DNA of 64,000 nt from Algoriphagus terrigena DSM 22685 (GCF_000429445.1 NZ_AUBW01000010.1:148986-212985), one strand, 5' to 3'; shown: positions 7,994 through 16,979, numbered from the stretch's first letter. The notes: generated from the letters alone by a model not told the origin. Numbers and translations are program-made.

Positions 7994-8790
7994 TGGGAAG
8001 AAGCCCAGAAATCCGCATTTCGATGGTTCAGACTGACCTGCATTGGCAGGACAAGACTGCGAACCTCGCCATGCTGGAAGAAAAAATCTGGGGCCTCAAA
8101 GGAAAAACAGACCTGATCATCCTTCCTGAGATGTTTCCGACAGGATTCAGTATGGAAGCTGCTAAGCTCGCCGAGCCGATGAATCTGACAGTCTGTAGGT
8201 GGATGAAGCAACTGGCCGCACAGACTAAAGCGACCGTCACCGGAAGCGCCATTATCTCGGAAGGGGGAAAATATTACAACCGTCTGCTTTGGGTAAATCC
8301 TGACGGCTATACCGAGCACTACGACAAGCGCCACCTGTTCCGCATGGCCAACGAGGACCAAGTCTTTTCCCCCGGACTGAAGCTCCCGATCTTCAACCTC
8401 AAGGGCTGGGAAATCTGCCCTCAGGTTTGCTACGACCTGCGGTTCCCCGTGTGGTCAAGAAACGGCTGGGAAAATGACATCGCCAGCTACGACATCATCT
8501 TCTACATCGCATCCTGGCCTGCTGCTCGGACTTCCGCCTGGGATGCCCTGCTTCCTGCTCGGGCCATCGAAAATCTCGCTTATTCCATCGGAGTCAACCG
8601 GATCGGAAATGATGGAAATGGCATCGCTTACTCCGGGCATTCGGCCGCGTATGATTTCAGAGGAGAAAAAATCTCCGGCTTGGGAGAGAAAGACCAGATC
8701 CAGACCGTCACTTTTTCAGCTGAAAAGCTCCAAGAATTCCGAATCAAATTTCCCGCCTGGAAAGACGCGGACGAGTTTAGGATTCTCTGA
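7993..8790 (+). CDS. Carbon-nitrogen hydrolase, omega-amidase type
   Basis: A 265-residue nitrilase-superfamily enzyme. The Glu-Lys-Cys triad is Glu46 (ILPEMFPTGF), Lys112 (YDKRHLF) and Cys146 (QVCYDLRFPVW). The wording around the Cys matches YafV/NIT2-like omega-amidases, which hydrolyse alpha-ketoglutaramate and alpha-ketosuccinamate and so clear products of glutamine transamination. Cytoplasmic, no signal. It ends the overlapping operon; another nitrilase substrate cannot be excluded. Confidence 0.9.
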   Translation: MGRSPEIRISMVQTDLHWQDKTANLAMLEEKIWGLKGKTDLIILPEMFPTGFSMEAAKLAEPMNLTVCRWMKQLAAQTKATVTGSAIISEGGKYYNRLLWVNPDGYTEHYDKRHLFRMANEDQVFSPGLKLPIFNLKGWEICPQVCYDLRFPVWSRNGWENDIASYDIIFYIASWPAARTSAWDALLPARAIENLAYSIGVNRIGNDGNGIAYSGHSAAYDFRGEKISGLGEKDQIQTVTFSAEKLQEFRIKFPAWKDADEFRIL

Positions 8791-8821
8791 AATCCATTCC
8801 GCTTTAATTCCCCTACTTTAC

Positions 8822-8853
8822 TTTGCCGGAGTTTGAAACAAGCCTAATTTTTG
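8822..8853 (+). promoter_or_regulatory. Putative promoter of isocitrate dehydrogenase
   Basis: TTTG (8822-8825), a 19-base spacer, then TAATTTTTG (8845-8853), one base longer than the TAnnTTTG consensus. It would give a 5' leader of about 100 bases before the icd start. No terminator was seen between this and the preceding operon. Confidence 0.5.
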
Positions 8854-8947
8854 TATTTTAGGCGCCAATTTCAGACCCTGTTTTCCCTTTTTCAACGGAC
8901 GGCGTCAGCCAACACTTCGGAAAGCAAGACAGGTAAATCCTTTTTAG

Positions 8948-11194
<2,247 letters not shown>

Positions 11195-11201
11195 CAAAAA
11201 T

Positions 11202-11229
11202 AAAAGCCGGGTCAAAAGCCCGGCTTTTT
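11202..11229. terminator. Bidirectional terminator between icd and the trypsin-like protease gene
   Basis: AAAGCCGGG and CCCGGCTTT pair around a 7-base loop with T runs on both strands. It sits between two convergent genes. Confidence 0.87.
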
Positions 11230-11254
11230 GATTTCAAAGCAAGTTTCTTTGAGC

Positions 11255-12256
11255 TCAACCAGCTTGAAATTTGACTCCATTCTGGGTCATAAATTCCTTG
11301 ATTACGGAGACATGCACACATTCTCCGAGATGGATAAAAGCGTAGTCGTTGACCTTTTTGACCTTCCCGTGTGCGACCACTTCTTTGTCCTCGATGTCAA
11401 ATCCCAAATGCAGGTGTTTGGTCCTACTTTGCATTCCAACGATTCTTCCTTCCGTGTCAAAAAGTGGCCCTCCGCTTTGCCCGCGGAGTCCAGGAGTACT
11501 CATTTCGATTCCATGGATTTTCCCGTTTTTACCCCCCAAAAACCGAGTCAACATACCCTCGATGGGAAATCTCGGAGATCTTGCCTGGCCGACTTTAGTC
11601 CATTCCAGCGCGTCTTTGTCCATATTGAGATGAAAATTGGAAAACTCGGGAAAAGGAAAACCCAGCCGACACAGCATCTGCCCAGGTTGAGCCGTTTGAT
11701 CATCTTGCAGAAATACCGGACTGCCCGAATAAAGGGTCTTCTCAAAGCCTTCGAATTTCAACAATGCCAAGTCATATTCGGAATGAAGGAAAAAGCGGAT
11801 GTTGCTGATCCGATCCACGCTATCCACAAAGGTCACCAACATCTCCGAGGTCTTATTCTCATCCAACGCAAGCTTCTTGGCTAGGGCCTTTCTTTGCAAA
11901 GCATTCAGTGTCTTTGATTCTGTCTTGTATTGCAGAAACCGTTTGTTGATCGAATCAGCCTGCGTAAGCCATTGAGCGACATGTTTGCAGGTCAAAGCCC
12001 ATCCTTCTTCATTGACAAAAAACAGGGTCGCCGCTCCCCTTTCGACCTTTTGGCTTCCAAAATTCCTGGAAATGGAATGGATCGCCCGGGTGAATCCGGC
12101 GACTTTTTGAATGGCTTCTACAAACATCTGGGAAGGGAATTCATTTTTGAAACTCTTTGAAAATAGCGGTTGTTTAACTTTTTGAAGGCCAAAATAAAAA
12201 TTTTCGGATGCGAAATCGTTTGAAATCGAAATCAATGTCATTCGCAAATCCCCCAA
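11255..12256 (-). CDS. Trypsin-like serine protease, apparently cytosolic
   Basis: Up to 333 residues. The chymotrypsin-fold triad can be read: His in LTCKHVAQW, Asp in EYDLALLKF and Ser in GLRGQSGGPLFD, followed by the typical GRIVGMQS strand. No signal peptide or membrane anchor is seen and no PDZ domain follows, which is unlike DegP/HtrA. The start is uncertain: later Met codons (MTLISI and MFVEAI) are possible, the latter cutting about 44 residues that carry no recognised domain. It is divergent from gap across 125 bases. Its target is unknown. Confidence 0.78.
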   Translation of the reverse strand: MGDLRMTLISISNDFASENFYFGLQKVKQPLFSKSFKNEFPSQMFVEAIQKVAGFTRAIHSISRNFGSQKVERGAATLFFVNEEGWALTCKHVAQWLTQADSINKRFLQYKTESKTLNALQRKALAKKLALDENKTSEMLVTFVDSVDRISNIRFFLHSEYDLALLKFEGFEKTLYSGSPVFLQDDQTAQPGQMLCRLGFPFPEFSNFHLNMDKDALEWTKVGQARSPRFPIEGMLTRFLGGKNGKIHGIEMSTPGLRGQSGGPLFDTEGRIVGMQSRTKHLHLGFDIEDKEVVAHGKVKKVNDYAFIHLGECVHVSVIKEFMTQNGVKFQAG

Positions 12257-12266
12257 ACGAAAGAAG

Positions 12267-12298
12267 TTTGGGCTATCCGTTTATTTGTAATAACTTAG
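12267..12298 (+). promoter_or_regulatory. Putative promoter of gap
   Basis: TTTG (12267-12270), a 20-base spacer and TAACTTAG (12291-12298), one mismatch to TAnnTTTG. The leader to the gap ATG would be about 75 bases. Confidence 0.48.
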
Positions 12299-12324
12299 CC
12301 TGCCCTCAGGAAATTTTGACCTAA

Positions 12325-13386
<1,062 letters not shown>

Positions 13387-13392
13387 TTAGCT

Positions 13393-13420
13393 AAAGCCCC
13401 GAAGATTTCGGGGCTTTTTT
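13393..13420 (+). terminator. Terminator of gap
   Basis: AAGCCCCGAA and TTCGGGGCTT pair around a short loop and are followed by a T run, six bases past the stop codon. Confidence 0.9.
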
Positions 13421-13472
13421 CGTTTCAAATGGTAAGTTCCCGAAACCAAGCCATCGGTTATCGGTTAGTAGC

Positions 13473-13480
13473 TAAATTTG
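13473..13480 (+). promoter_or_regulatory. -7 box directly before the LON-domain gene
   Basis: TAAATTTG matches TAnnTTTG exactly and ends five bases before the ATG at 13486, again suggesting a leaderless transcript. A -33 box is not obvious. Confidence 0.42.
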
Positions 13481-13485
13481 CGTCT

Positions 13486-14106
13486 ATGTATCTGCCATTT
13501 TTTCCTTTGAAGCTCGTGGCTTTCCCTGGAGAGGAACTGAACCTGCATATCTTCGAACCAAGGTATAAGGAGCTTCTCTCGGACATCGAGCAAGGCGGGA
13601 GGTCATTTGGGATCTGCGTCTATCTGGACAAGCTGAGCAGCTTCGGGACAGAGGTCTTGCTTGAGAAAGTCAACAAGCGCTACGAGGACGGACGCCTCGA
13701 TATTCAGACCCGCGGACTGAGATCTTTTAGAATTCTGAGTTTCGATAATCCGATGCAAGGGAAGTCGTATGCAGGCGGAACGATCTTCTACCTGAATGAC
13801 GACCCAAAGATCTCAGAGTTTCTGCATCATGAGTTTGTCTTCTATTTAAAGGAGATGCTGCACCTTTTGAAATTCCAGGGAGAATTCAATCCAGAAACGG
13901 TCAACTCCTTCACTTTTACCCATAAACTGGGATTGAAACTAGAAGAAGAACTGGAACTGCTTCAAATCGAGTCCGAAAGCCAAAGGACCGAGTACCTGAT
14001 CAAGCATTTCAAGCGAATGATTCCGGTGATCAAAGCAGTGGAACTAGCCAGGGAGAGAATCAAACTCAACGGGCATTTCAAACATCTGGATCCGCTTAAT
14101 TTTTAA
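13486..14106 (+). CDS. LON substrate-binding domain protein
   Basis: 206 residues from MYLPFFPLKLVAFPGE. This start matches the usual opening of the family (hydrophobic strand, LFPGE-like turn); an ATG 57 bases upstream would add residues not seen in relatives. The N-terminal half (to about residue 100) is the LON N-terminal fold (EPRYKELLSDI, FGICVY, RGLRSFRI) without ATPase or protease domains. The C-terminal half is helical. Such stand-alone proteins have no firmly known role; substrate or peptide binding is the general idea. Confidence 0.82.
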   Translation: MYLPFFPLKLVAFPGEELNLHIFEPRYKELLSDIEQGGRSFGICVYLDKLSSFGTEVLLEKVNKRYEDGRLDIQTRGLRSFRILSFDNPMQGKSYAGGTIFYLNDDPKISEFLHHEFVFYLKEMLHLLKFQGEFNPETVNSFTFTHKLGLKLEEELELLQIESESQRTEYLIKHFKRMIPVIKAVELARERIKLNGHFKHLDPLNF

Positions 14107-14119
14107 ACCGAGTACGAGA

Positions 14120-14542
14120 TCACTTTATCCCAAACTCTATCAACTCGAAGCGATTGCCCCAAGGATCTCTAAAAAAGCACCTGTCCCTTCCCTCAATCAC
14201 AGAAGAAAAGGCAACCTCTATTCCCTGCTTGGCCAAAAATACCTTTGCCTTGGCCAGCTCCCCTACTTCAAAGGCCGGATGTCTTCCCGAAATCCCTCCT
14301 GCGACGTCCTCTTCCCTGACATGCAGCTCCGCATCACCCATGGCGAACCACAGCGCGCCATTGGGATGCTCACCAGCGATTTCTTTTAGCTTGAGTCTCT
14401 CTGCATAAAACTCTCTTGCGGCCTCCCTTGAACCGGGAGGAATGCAGATCAGCACGTGGTCTATTCGTCTAAAATCTATCACGGGAACATGGATTAAAGG
14501 TGATGGGTGCTCAAATCTAGATGACAATCTGCATCTTCCCAA
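14120..14542 (-). CDS. VOC (glyoxalase-like) family protein
   Basis: Up to 140 residues. The core RIDHVLICIPPGSREAAREFYAERL, the HVREED strand and the end FFRDPWGNRFELIEF identify a single-domain VOC protein. The first 22 or so residues are not family-like; a GTG at 14482 (reading MIDFRRIDH) is a better start by homology. It lies just past the end of the tRNA cluster and is not related closely to the two VOC genes at 3370-4338. Substrate unknown. Confidence 0.8.
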   Translation of the reverse strand: MGRCRLSSRFEHPSPLIHVPVIDFRRIDHVLICIPPGSREAAREFYAERLKLKEIAGEHPNGALWFAMGDAELHVREEDVAGGISGRHPAFEVGELAKAKVFLAKQGIEVAFSSVIEGRDRCFFRDPWGNRFELIEFGIK

Positions 14543-14589
14543 GCGGTAATTCTTCCATAATATTTCTTGGCTTTTATGGTGTGTAGAAT

Positions 14590-14604
14590 TTAGCCCCAGG
14601 CCAT
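14590..14604 (-). pseudogene. Truncated third copy of the GIY-YIG gene start
   Basis: The spacer, ATG GCC TGG and one more base match the start of the intact GIY-YIG gene at 15352, then homology stops and a TAA follows (reading M-A-W-G-stop). It marks the left, cut end of the tandem array described at 14596-15440. Confidence 0.7.
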
Positions 14605-14632
14605 CTCTAAAAAAAATAATGCCCTAAAACAC

Positions 14633-14657
14633 AAAAAGCAGACTGTTTCCAGTCTGT
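14633..14657 (-). terminator. Terminator hairpin after tRNA-like copy A
   Basis: GCAGACTG on the plus strand pairs with CAGTCTGT around TTTC, with one G-U pair; the minus strand then has a T run. It is the same element as at 15007 and 15380. Confidence 0.75.
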
Positions 14658-14662
14658 CATTG

Positions 14663-14736
14663 TGATCCCGTTGGGATTCGAACCCAGGACCCTCCCGATC
14701 AAAATCGGGATGCGCTACCAGCTGAGCTACAGCCCC
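14663..14736 (-). tRNA. tRNA-like copy A: chimeric pseudo-tRNA with palindromic anticodon arm
   Basis: 74 bases with intact D-arm and T-arm sequences. The 3' part equals tRNA-Lys apart from one base, but the 5' acceptor strand is GGGGCUG, which mispairs at positions 3 and 4 with CGGGAUC. The anticodon arm is replaced by the inverted repeat at 14693-14710, leaving an 8-base loop AUUUUGAU or, if fully paired, a 7-bp stem with a UUUG loop. Neither is normal, so a working tRNA is unlikely. Confidence 0.7.
14693..14710. repeat. Inverted repeat, copy 1 (in tRNA-like A)
   Basis: TCCCGAT, CAAA, ATCGGGA on the plus strand: a perfect 7-bp palindrome exactly where the anticodon arm should be. Confidence 0.9.
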
Positions 14737-14978
14737 GATTCTTGGATTAACGATTCGATATATAGCCTTGATTTCTTCTTCTTGATTTCCAGTTCCCGCT
14801 TCTTTGCCGCAGGCAGGTCTAACATTTCCTCTCGGTAAACGAGCGCCCAAGGAACTCCGGATGCGGTAAATTTGGAATGGCCAATGGAATGCTCATACAG
14901 CCTGCGGCCAAGATCTGTGCAGGCGCCAACATAATACTTGGTCAGCTTCGAGGAATGTAAAATGTATATCCAGGCTAT
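14727..14978 (-). pseudogene. GIY-YIG nuclease, second copy, start codon lost
   Basis: Same 83-codon body as the gene at 15101, but the ATG has become ATA (14978-14976). The reading frame stays open upstream through the whole tRNA-like copy B and part of the next unit, so a fused product or a start at another codon is conceivable. Few amino-acid changes are seen (for example V to I in the first strand and N to T in the SSKL-KYY loop), so loss is recent or the copy is still under selection. Confidence 0.75.
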
Positions 14979-15006
14979 CTCTAAAAAAAATAATGCCCTA
15001 AAATAC

Positions 15007-15031
15007 AAAAAGCAGACTGTTTCCAGTCTGC
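15007..15031 (-). terminator. Terminator hairpin after tRNA-like copy B
   Basis: Perfect 8-bp stem GCAGACTG/CAGTCTGC around TTTC, with a T run on the minus strand, six bases past the tRNA-like 3' end. Confidence 0.8.
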
Positions 15032-15036
15032 CTTTG

Positions 15037-15110
15037 TGATCCCGCTGGGATTCGAACCCAGGACCCTCCCGATCAAAATCGGGATGCGCTACCAGCTGAG
15101 CTACAGCCCC
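15037..15110 (-). tRNA. tRNA-like copy B: chimeric pseudo-tRNA with palindromic anticodon arm
   Basis: Same structure as copy A, differing by one base in the T-stem, where it pairs as in tRNA-Lys. Acceptor positions 3 and 4 do not pair. The anticodon arm is the inverted repeat at 15067-15084. Its first ten bases also carry the last codons and the stop of the GIY-YIG gene. Confidence 0.7.
15067..15084. repeat. Inverted repeat, copy 2 (in tRNA-like B)
   Basis: TCCCGAT, CAAA, ATCGGGA on the plus strand, identical to copy 1. Confidence 0.9.
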
Positions 15111-15352
15111 GATTCTTGGATTAACGATTCGATATATAGCCTTGATTTCTTCTTCTTGATTTCCAGTTCCCGCTTCTTTGCCGCAGGCAGGTCTAACATT
15201 TCCTCTCGGTAAACGAGCGCCCAAGGAACTCCGGATGCGGTAAATTTGGAATGGCCAATGGAATGCTCATACAGCCTGCGGCCAAGATCTGTGCAGGCGC
15301 CAACATAATACTTGTTCAGCTTCGAGGAATGTAAAATGTATACCCAGGCCAT
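15101..15352 (-). CDS. Small GIY-YIG endonuclease overlapping a tRNA-like gene
   Basis: An 83-residue single-domain GIY-YIG nuclease. The GIY strand is WVYIL, the YIG strand YYVG, the catalytic Arg is in LGRRLYEH and the metal-binding Glu in VYREEM; a Lys-rich helix (KKRELEIKKKK) follows. The gene starts 28 bases after the terminator of tRNA-Lys, and its last codons and UAG stop (SGL-stop) lie inside the acceptor and base 8-10 region of tRNA-like copy B. Families like this are related to homing and repair nucleases (UvrC, YhbQ). The tie to tRNA copies suggests a mobile or homing element; its target is unknown. Confidence 0.86.
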   Translation of the reverse strand: MAWVYILHSSKLNKYYVGACTDLGRRLYEHSIGHSKFTASGVPWALVYREEMLDLPAAKKRELEIKKKKSRLYIESLIQESGL

Positions 15353-15379
15353 CTCTAAAAAAATAATGCCCTAAAATAC

Positions 15380-15404
15380 AAAAAGCAGACTGTTTCCAGT
15401 CTGC
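15380..15404 (-). terminator. Terminator after tRNA-Lys (first copy)
   Basis: GCAGACTG/CAGTCTGC stem around TTTC with a T run on the minus strand, six bases past the tRNA 3' end. A GIY-YIG start follows 28 bases on, so the nuclease needs read-through or its own promoter. Confidence 0.82.
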
Positions 15405-15409
15405 CTTTG

Positions 15410-15482
15410 TGATCCCGCTGGGATTCGAACCCAGGACCCATACATTAAAAGTGTATTGCTCTACCAGCTGAGCTACAGAATC
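15410..15482 (-). tRNA. tRNA-Lys (anticodon UUU)
   Basis: 73 bases. Acceptor GAUUCUG pairs with CGGGAUC using two G-U pairs, discriminator A, CCA not encoded. The anticodon arm AUACA-CUUUUAA-UGUAU gives UUU, and the T-arm CUGGG-UUCGAAU-CCCAG is intact. Identical to the copy at 15950-16022. Confidence 0.95.
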
Positions 15483-15508
15483 AGATACTTTATGAAAACT
15501 TCTTTAAG

Positions 15509-15581
15509 CTTTCGCGATTGAACTCGAACTCAAGATCCTCCCGATCAAATCGGGATGCTCTACCAGCTGAGTTACAGAATC
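15509..15581 (-). pseudogene. Pseudo-tRNA-Lys D with palindromic anticodon arm
   Basis: Aligns base for base with tRNA-Lys over 73 positions. The 5' half is almost perfect, the anticodon arm is replaced by the inverted repeat (loop AUUUGAU, which would read UUG), and the T-arm and 3' acceptor strand are badly degraded. It lies directly upstream of the intact tRNA-Lys in transcription order. Confidence 0.78.
15539..15555. repeat. Inverted repeat, copy 3 (in pseudo-tRNA D)
   Basis: TCCCGAT, CAA, ATCGGGA: same arms with a 3-base centre. Confidence 0.9.
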
Positions 15582-15593
15582 GGATACCTACAA

Positions 15594-15619
15594 ATAAAAA
15601 GCGGAACGTGATTCCGCTT
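15594..15619 (-). terminator. Terminator after tRNA-Arg
   Basis: AAGCGGAA/TTCCGCTT stem with a 5-base loop and a T run on the minus strand, 11 bases beyond the tRNA-Arg 3' end. Confidence 0.8.
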
Positions 15620-15629
15620 ATAATGAGTG

Positions 15630-15703
15630 TGATCCTGTCAGGACTCGAACCTGAAACCTACTGCTTAGAAGGCAGTTGCTCTATCCGGTTGAGCTACAGG
15701 ACC
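15630..15703 (-). tRNA. tRNA-Arg (anticodon UCU)
   Basis: 74 bases. Acceptor GGUCCUG pairs with CAGGAUC, anticodon arm ACUGC-CUUCUAA-GCAGU gives UCU, T-arm is intact, CCA not encoded. No degenerate partner is seen for this one. Confidence 0.95.
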
Positions 15704-15729
15704 CGTTGACTATCTCTAGTCCAATAAAG

Positions 15730-15803
15730 TCGGGGTGGCAGGATTCGAACCTACGACCTCCACATCCCAAATGTGGCGCGATACCGGGCTACGCTACACC
15801 CCG
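15730..15803 (-). tRNA. tRNA-Pro (anticodon UGG)
   Basis: 74 bases. Acceptor CGGGGUG pairs with CACCCCG, D-arm has the Pro-type GCGUAGCCCGG, anticodon arm CCACA-UUUGGGA-UGUGG gives UGG, T-arm intact, discriminator A. Confidence 0.95.
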
Positions 15804-15836
15804 AAACTTTTTAATAACTTTTTCAACCGACACGTT

Positions 15837-15911
15837 TGCCAATTGAGGGATTCGAAACTACGGCCTTCCCGATTCCTATCGGGACGAGATACCGGGCTAC
15901 GCTACACCCCG
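15837..15911 (-). pseudogene. Pseudo-tRNA-Pro G with palindromic anticodon arm
   Basis: The 5' acceptor strand and D-arm equal the intact tRNA-Pro 34 bases downstream. The anticodon arm is replaced by the inverted repeat, one base longer than normal, with loop AUAGGAAU. The T-arm is still recognisable (GUUUCGAAUCCC) but the 3' acceptor no longer pairs. Confidence 0.78.
15867..15884. repeat. Inverted repeat, copy 4 (in pseudo-tRNA-Pro G)
   Basis: TCCCGAT, TCCT, ATCGGGA: the same arms as in the Lys-type copies although the host tRNA differs. Confidence 0.9.
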
Positions 15912-15925
15912 AAACTTTCTACTAT

Positions 15926-15944
15926 TTAACTCCTTGCGAGTTAA
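15926..15944 (-). terminator. Weak hairpin after the second tRNA-Lys
   Basis: TTAACTC/GAGTTAA stem with a 5-base loop, six bases beyond the tRNA 3' end. No T run follows on the minus strand, so it may be a processing or weak termination signal. Confidence 0.35.
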
Positions 15945-15949
15945 TTTTG

Positions 15950-16022
15950 TGATCCCGCTGGGATTCGAACCCAGGACCCATACATTAAAAGTGTATTGCT
16001 CTACCAGCTGAGCTACAGAATC
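15950..16022 (-). tRNA. tRNA-Lys (anticodon UUU), second copy
   Basis: 73 bases identical to 15410-15482, with the same UUU anticodon and no encoded CCA. The flanks differ from those of the first copy apart from a few bases. Confidence 0.95.
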
Positions 16023-16049
16023 TACTATTTTATCAGAAAGCAACTTTTC

Positions 16050-16123
16050 GCTTTCGCCATGAACTCAAACCCAGAACCCTCCCGATCAAAATCGGGATGC
16101 TCTACCAGCTGAGCTACAGAATC
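16050..16123 (-). pseudogene. Pseudo-tRNA-Lys I with palindromic anticodon arm
   Basis: The 5' half to the D-arm equals tRNA-Lys exactly. The anticodon arm is replaced by the inverted repeat (8-base loop), and the T-arm and 3' acceptor are degraded. It lies directly upstream of the intact tRNA-Lys at 15950 in transcription order. Confidence 0.78.
16080..16097. repeat. Inverted repeat, copy 5 (in pseudo-tRNA I)
   Basis: TCCCGAT, CAAA, ATCGGGA, identical to copies 1 and 2. Confidence 0.9.
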
Positions 16124-16229
16124 TACTATTGTGAAAAGACTACTTTTAGCCTCGTTTTTCTACTTCTTAAATCTTCCAAATTGACTCTCTAGCCTTGCTT
16201 TTTGCCAGATCATTGCCGTAATTGGACTG

Positions 16230-16260
16230 CAAATTTATGACTCTGATTTCTAAATGCCAA
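16230..16260 (-). promoter_or_regulatory. Putative promoter of the tRNA cluster
   Basis: On the minus strand TTGG (16260-16257), a 19-base spacer and TAAATTTG (16237-16230), an exact -7 match. Transcription would start about 100 bases before the first pseudo-tRNA. It overlaps the start of the divergent plus-strand gene. Confidence 0.45.
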
Positions 16261-16979
16261 GCCTCAAATCAATCTTTCTAGCAAAACTTTCTATATTTTT
16301 TCTCCTGTTTCTACAAAGTATTCATTGTCAGGCGAATGTACCGCAGCTTTTGGTAGCAGATTCTTTGTTTCAGCAGAGAAGCTATCAGGAAGCCATGGCG
16401 ATTTACCAGACAAACTACCAATCGGGCATCTATTCCCCCTCGATGCTACTCAAAATGGCCTTCATCTCAGAAGGCATCGGAGACAAGGAAAATGCCACGC
16501 TCTACCTGAGCAAGTACTATGACCTAAGTCCCAATCCTCAGACTATCACCAAGATCAAAAGCCTGACAGGACAATCCGAATTGGTGGGATATGAGGTGAG
16601 CGACGGAATGAGATTTATCCTCTTCTTGGTAGAGTTCCGGGAAGTCATCGTAGGGGCACTGACCCTGATCCTGATCATTTCCCTGATCTTCCTTTGGTCC
16701 AAAGGTAACAAGCTCACCGAGGCCAGGTTTTATTGGCCTTCAGTAATACTGATTACCTTGATATTTGCGACCAACAACTTCCTCAAAGCCCAAAACGCAG
16801 CCTTGGTAACCAAGAGCCCTACACTGATCGTATCAGAGCCCAGCGCAGGCGGTGAGTTGATCGATCTGGTGGAGCCCGGACACCGGGTAAAAATCAAGGC
16901 TTCCAAGGACATCTGGTATGAAGTCGAGTGGAAAGAAAAAATCGCTTATATCCGAAAAGACAACGTCACCCGGTTGTAA
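16254..16979 (+). CDS. Membrane protein with TPR and SH3-like parts (BatE-like)
   Basis: 241 residues. A signal or anchor segment (about 6-24) is followed by two helix pairs resembling TPR repeats (LLVADSLFQQRSYQEAMAIYQ; then MLLKMAFISEGIGDKENATLYLSKYY), two transmembrane segments (about 132-150 and 160-178) and a C-terminal SH3-like region (VEPGHRVKIKASKDIWYEVEW). This layout resembles BatE of Bacteroidota aerotolerance loci, but no other bat genes are nearby. Role unknown; probably peptide or protein binding in the periplasm. Confidence 0.68.
   Translation: MPSLKSIFLAKLSIFFLLFLQSIHCQANVPQLLVADSLFQQRSYQEAMAIYQTNYQSGIYSPSMLLKMAFISEGIGDKENATLYLSKYYDLSPNPQTITKIKSLTGQSELVGYEVSDGMRFILFLVEFREVIVGALTLILIISLIFLWSKGNKLTEARFYWPSVILITLIFATNNFLKAQNAALVTKSPTLIVSEPSAGGELIDLVEPGHRVKIKASKDIWYEVEWKEKIAYIRKDNVTRL

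Larger units (their letters stand above)
14596..15440 (-). repeat. Tandem array with a period of 373-374 bp (tRNA or tRNA-like, terminator, GIY-YIG gene)
   Basis: Matching landmarks recur: tRNA 3' ends at 14663, 15037 and 15410; terminators at 14633, 15007 and 15380; GIY-YIG starts at 14604, 14978 and 15352; GIY-YIG stops at 14727 and 15101. Copies differ at only scattered bases by eye. The right-hand unit merges into the intact tRNA-Lys, the left-hand unit is cut after a few codons. Confidence 0.9.

Noticed and set aside
14590..14850. Minus-strand frame of 86 codons over tRNA-like A
   Set aside because: It is a translation through the tRNA-like gene and an out-of-frame part of the GIY-YIG copy; VAQLVAHPD is what a tRNA reads as in that frame.
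15037..15110. A functional tRNA-Gln or tRNA-Lys
   Set aside because: The anticodon loop is 8 bases, and the acceptor stem has two mismatches, so a normal tRNA is not supported.
15518..15929. Short plus-strand frames across the tRNA cluster
   Set aside because: They are antisense readings of tRNA genes (for example GFEPTTS-like strings) and not proteins.
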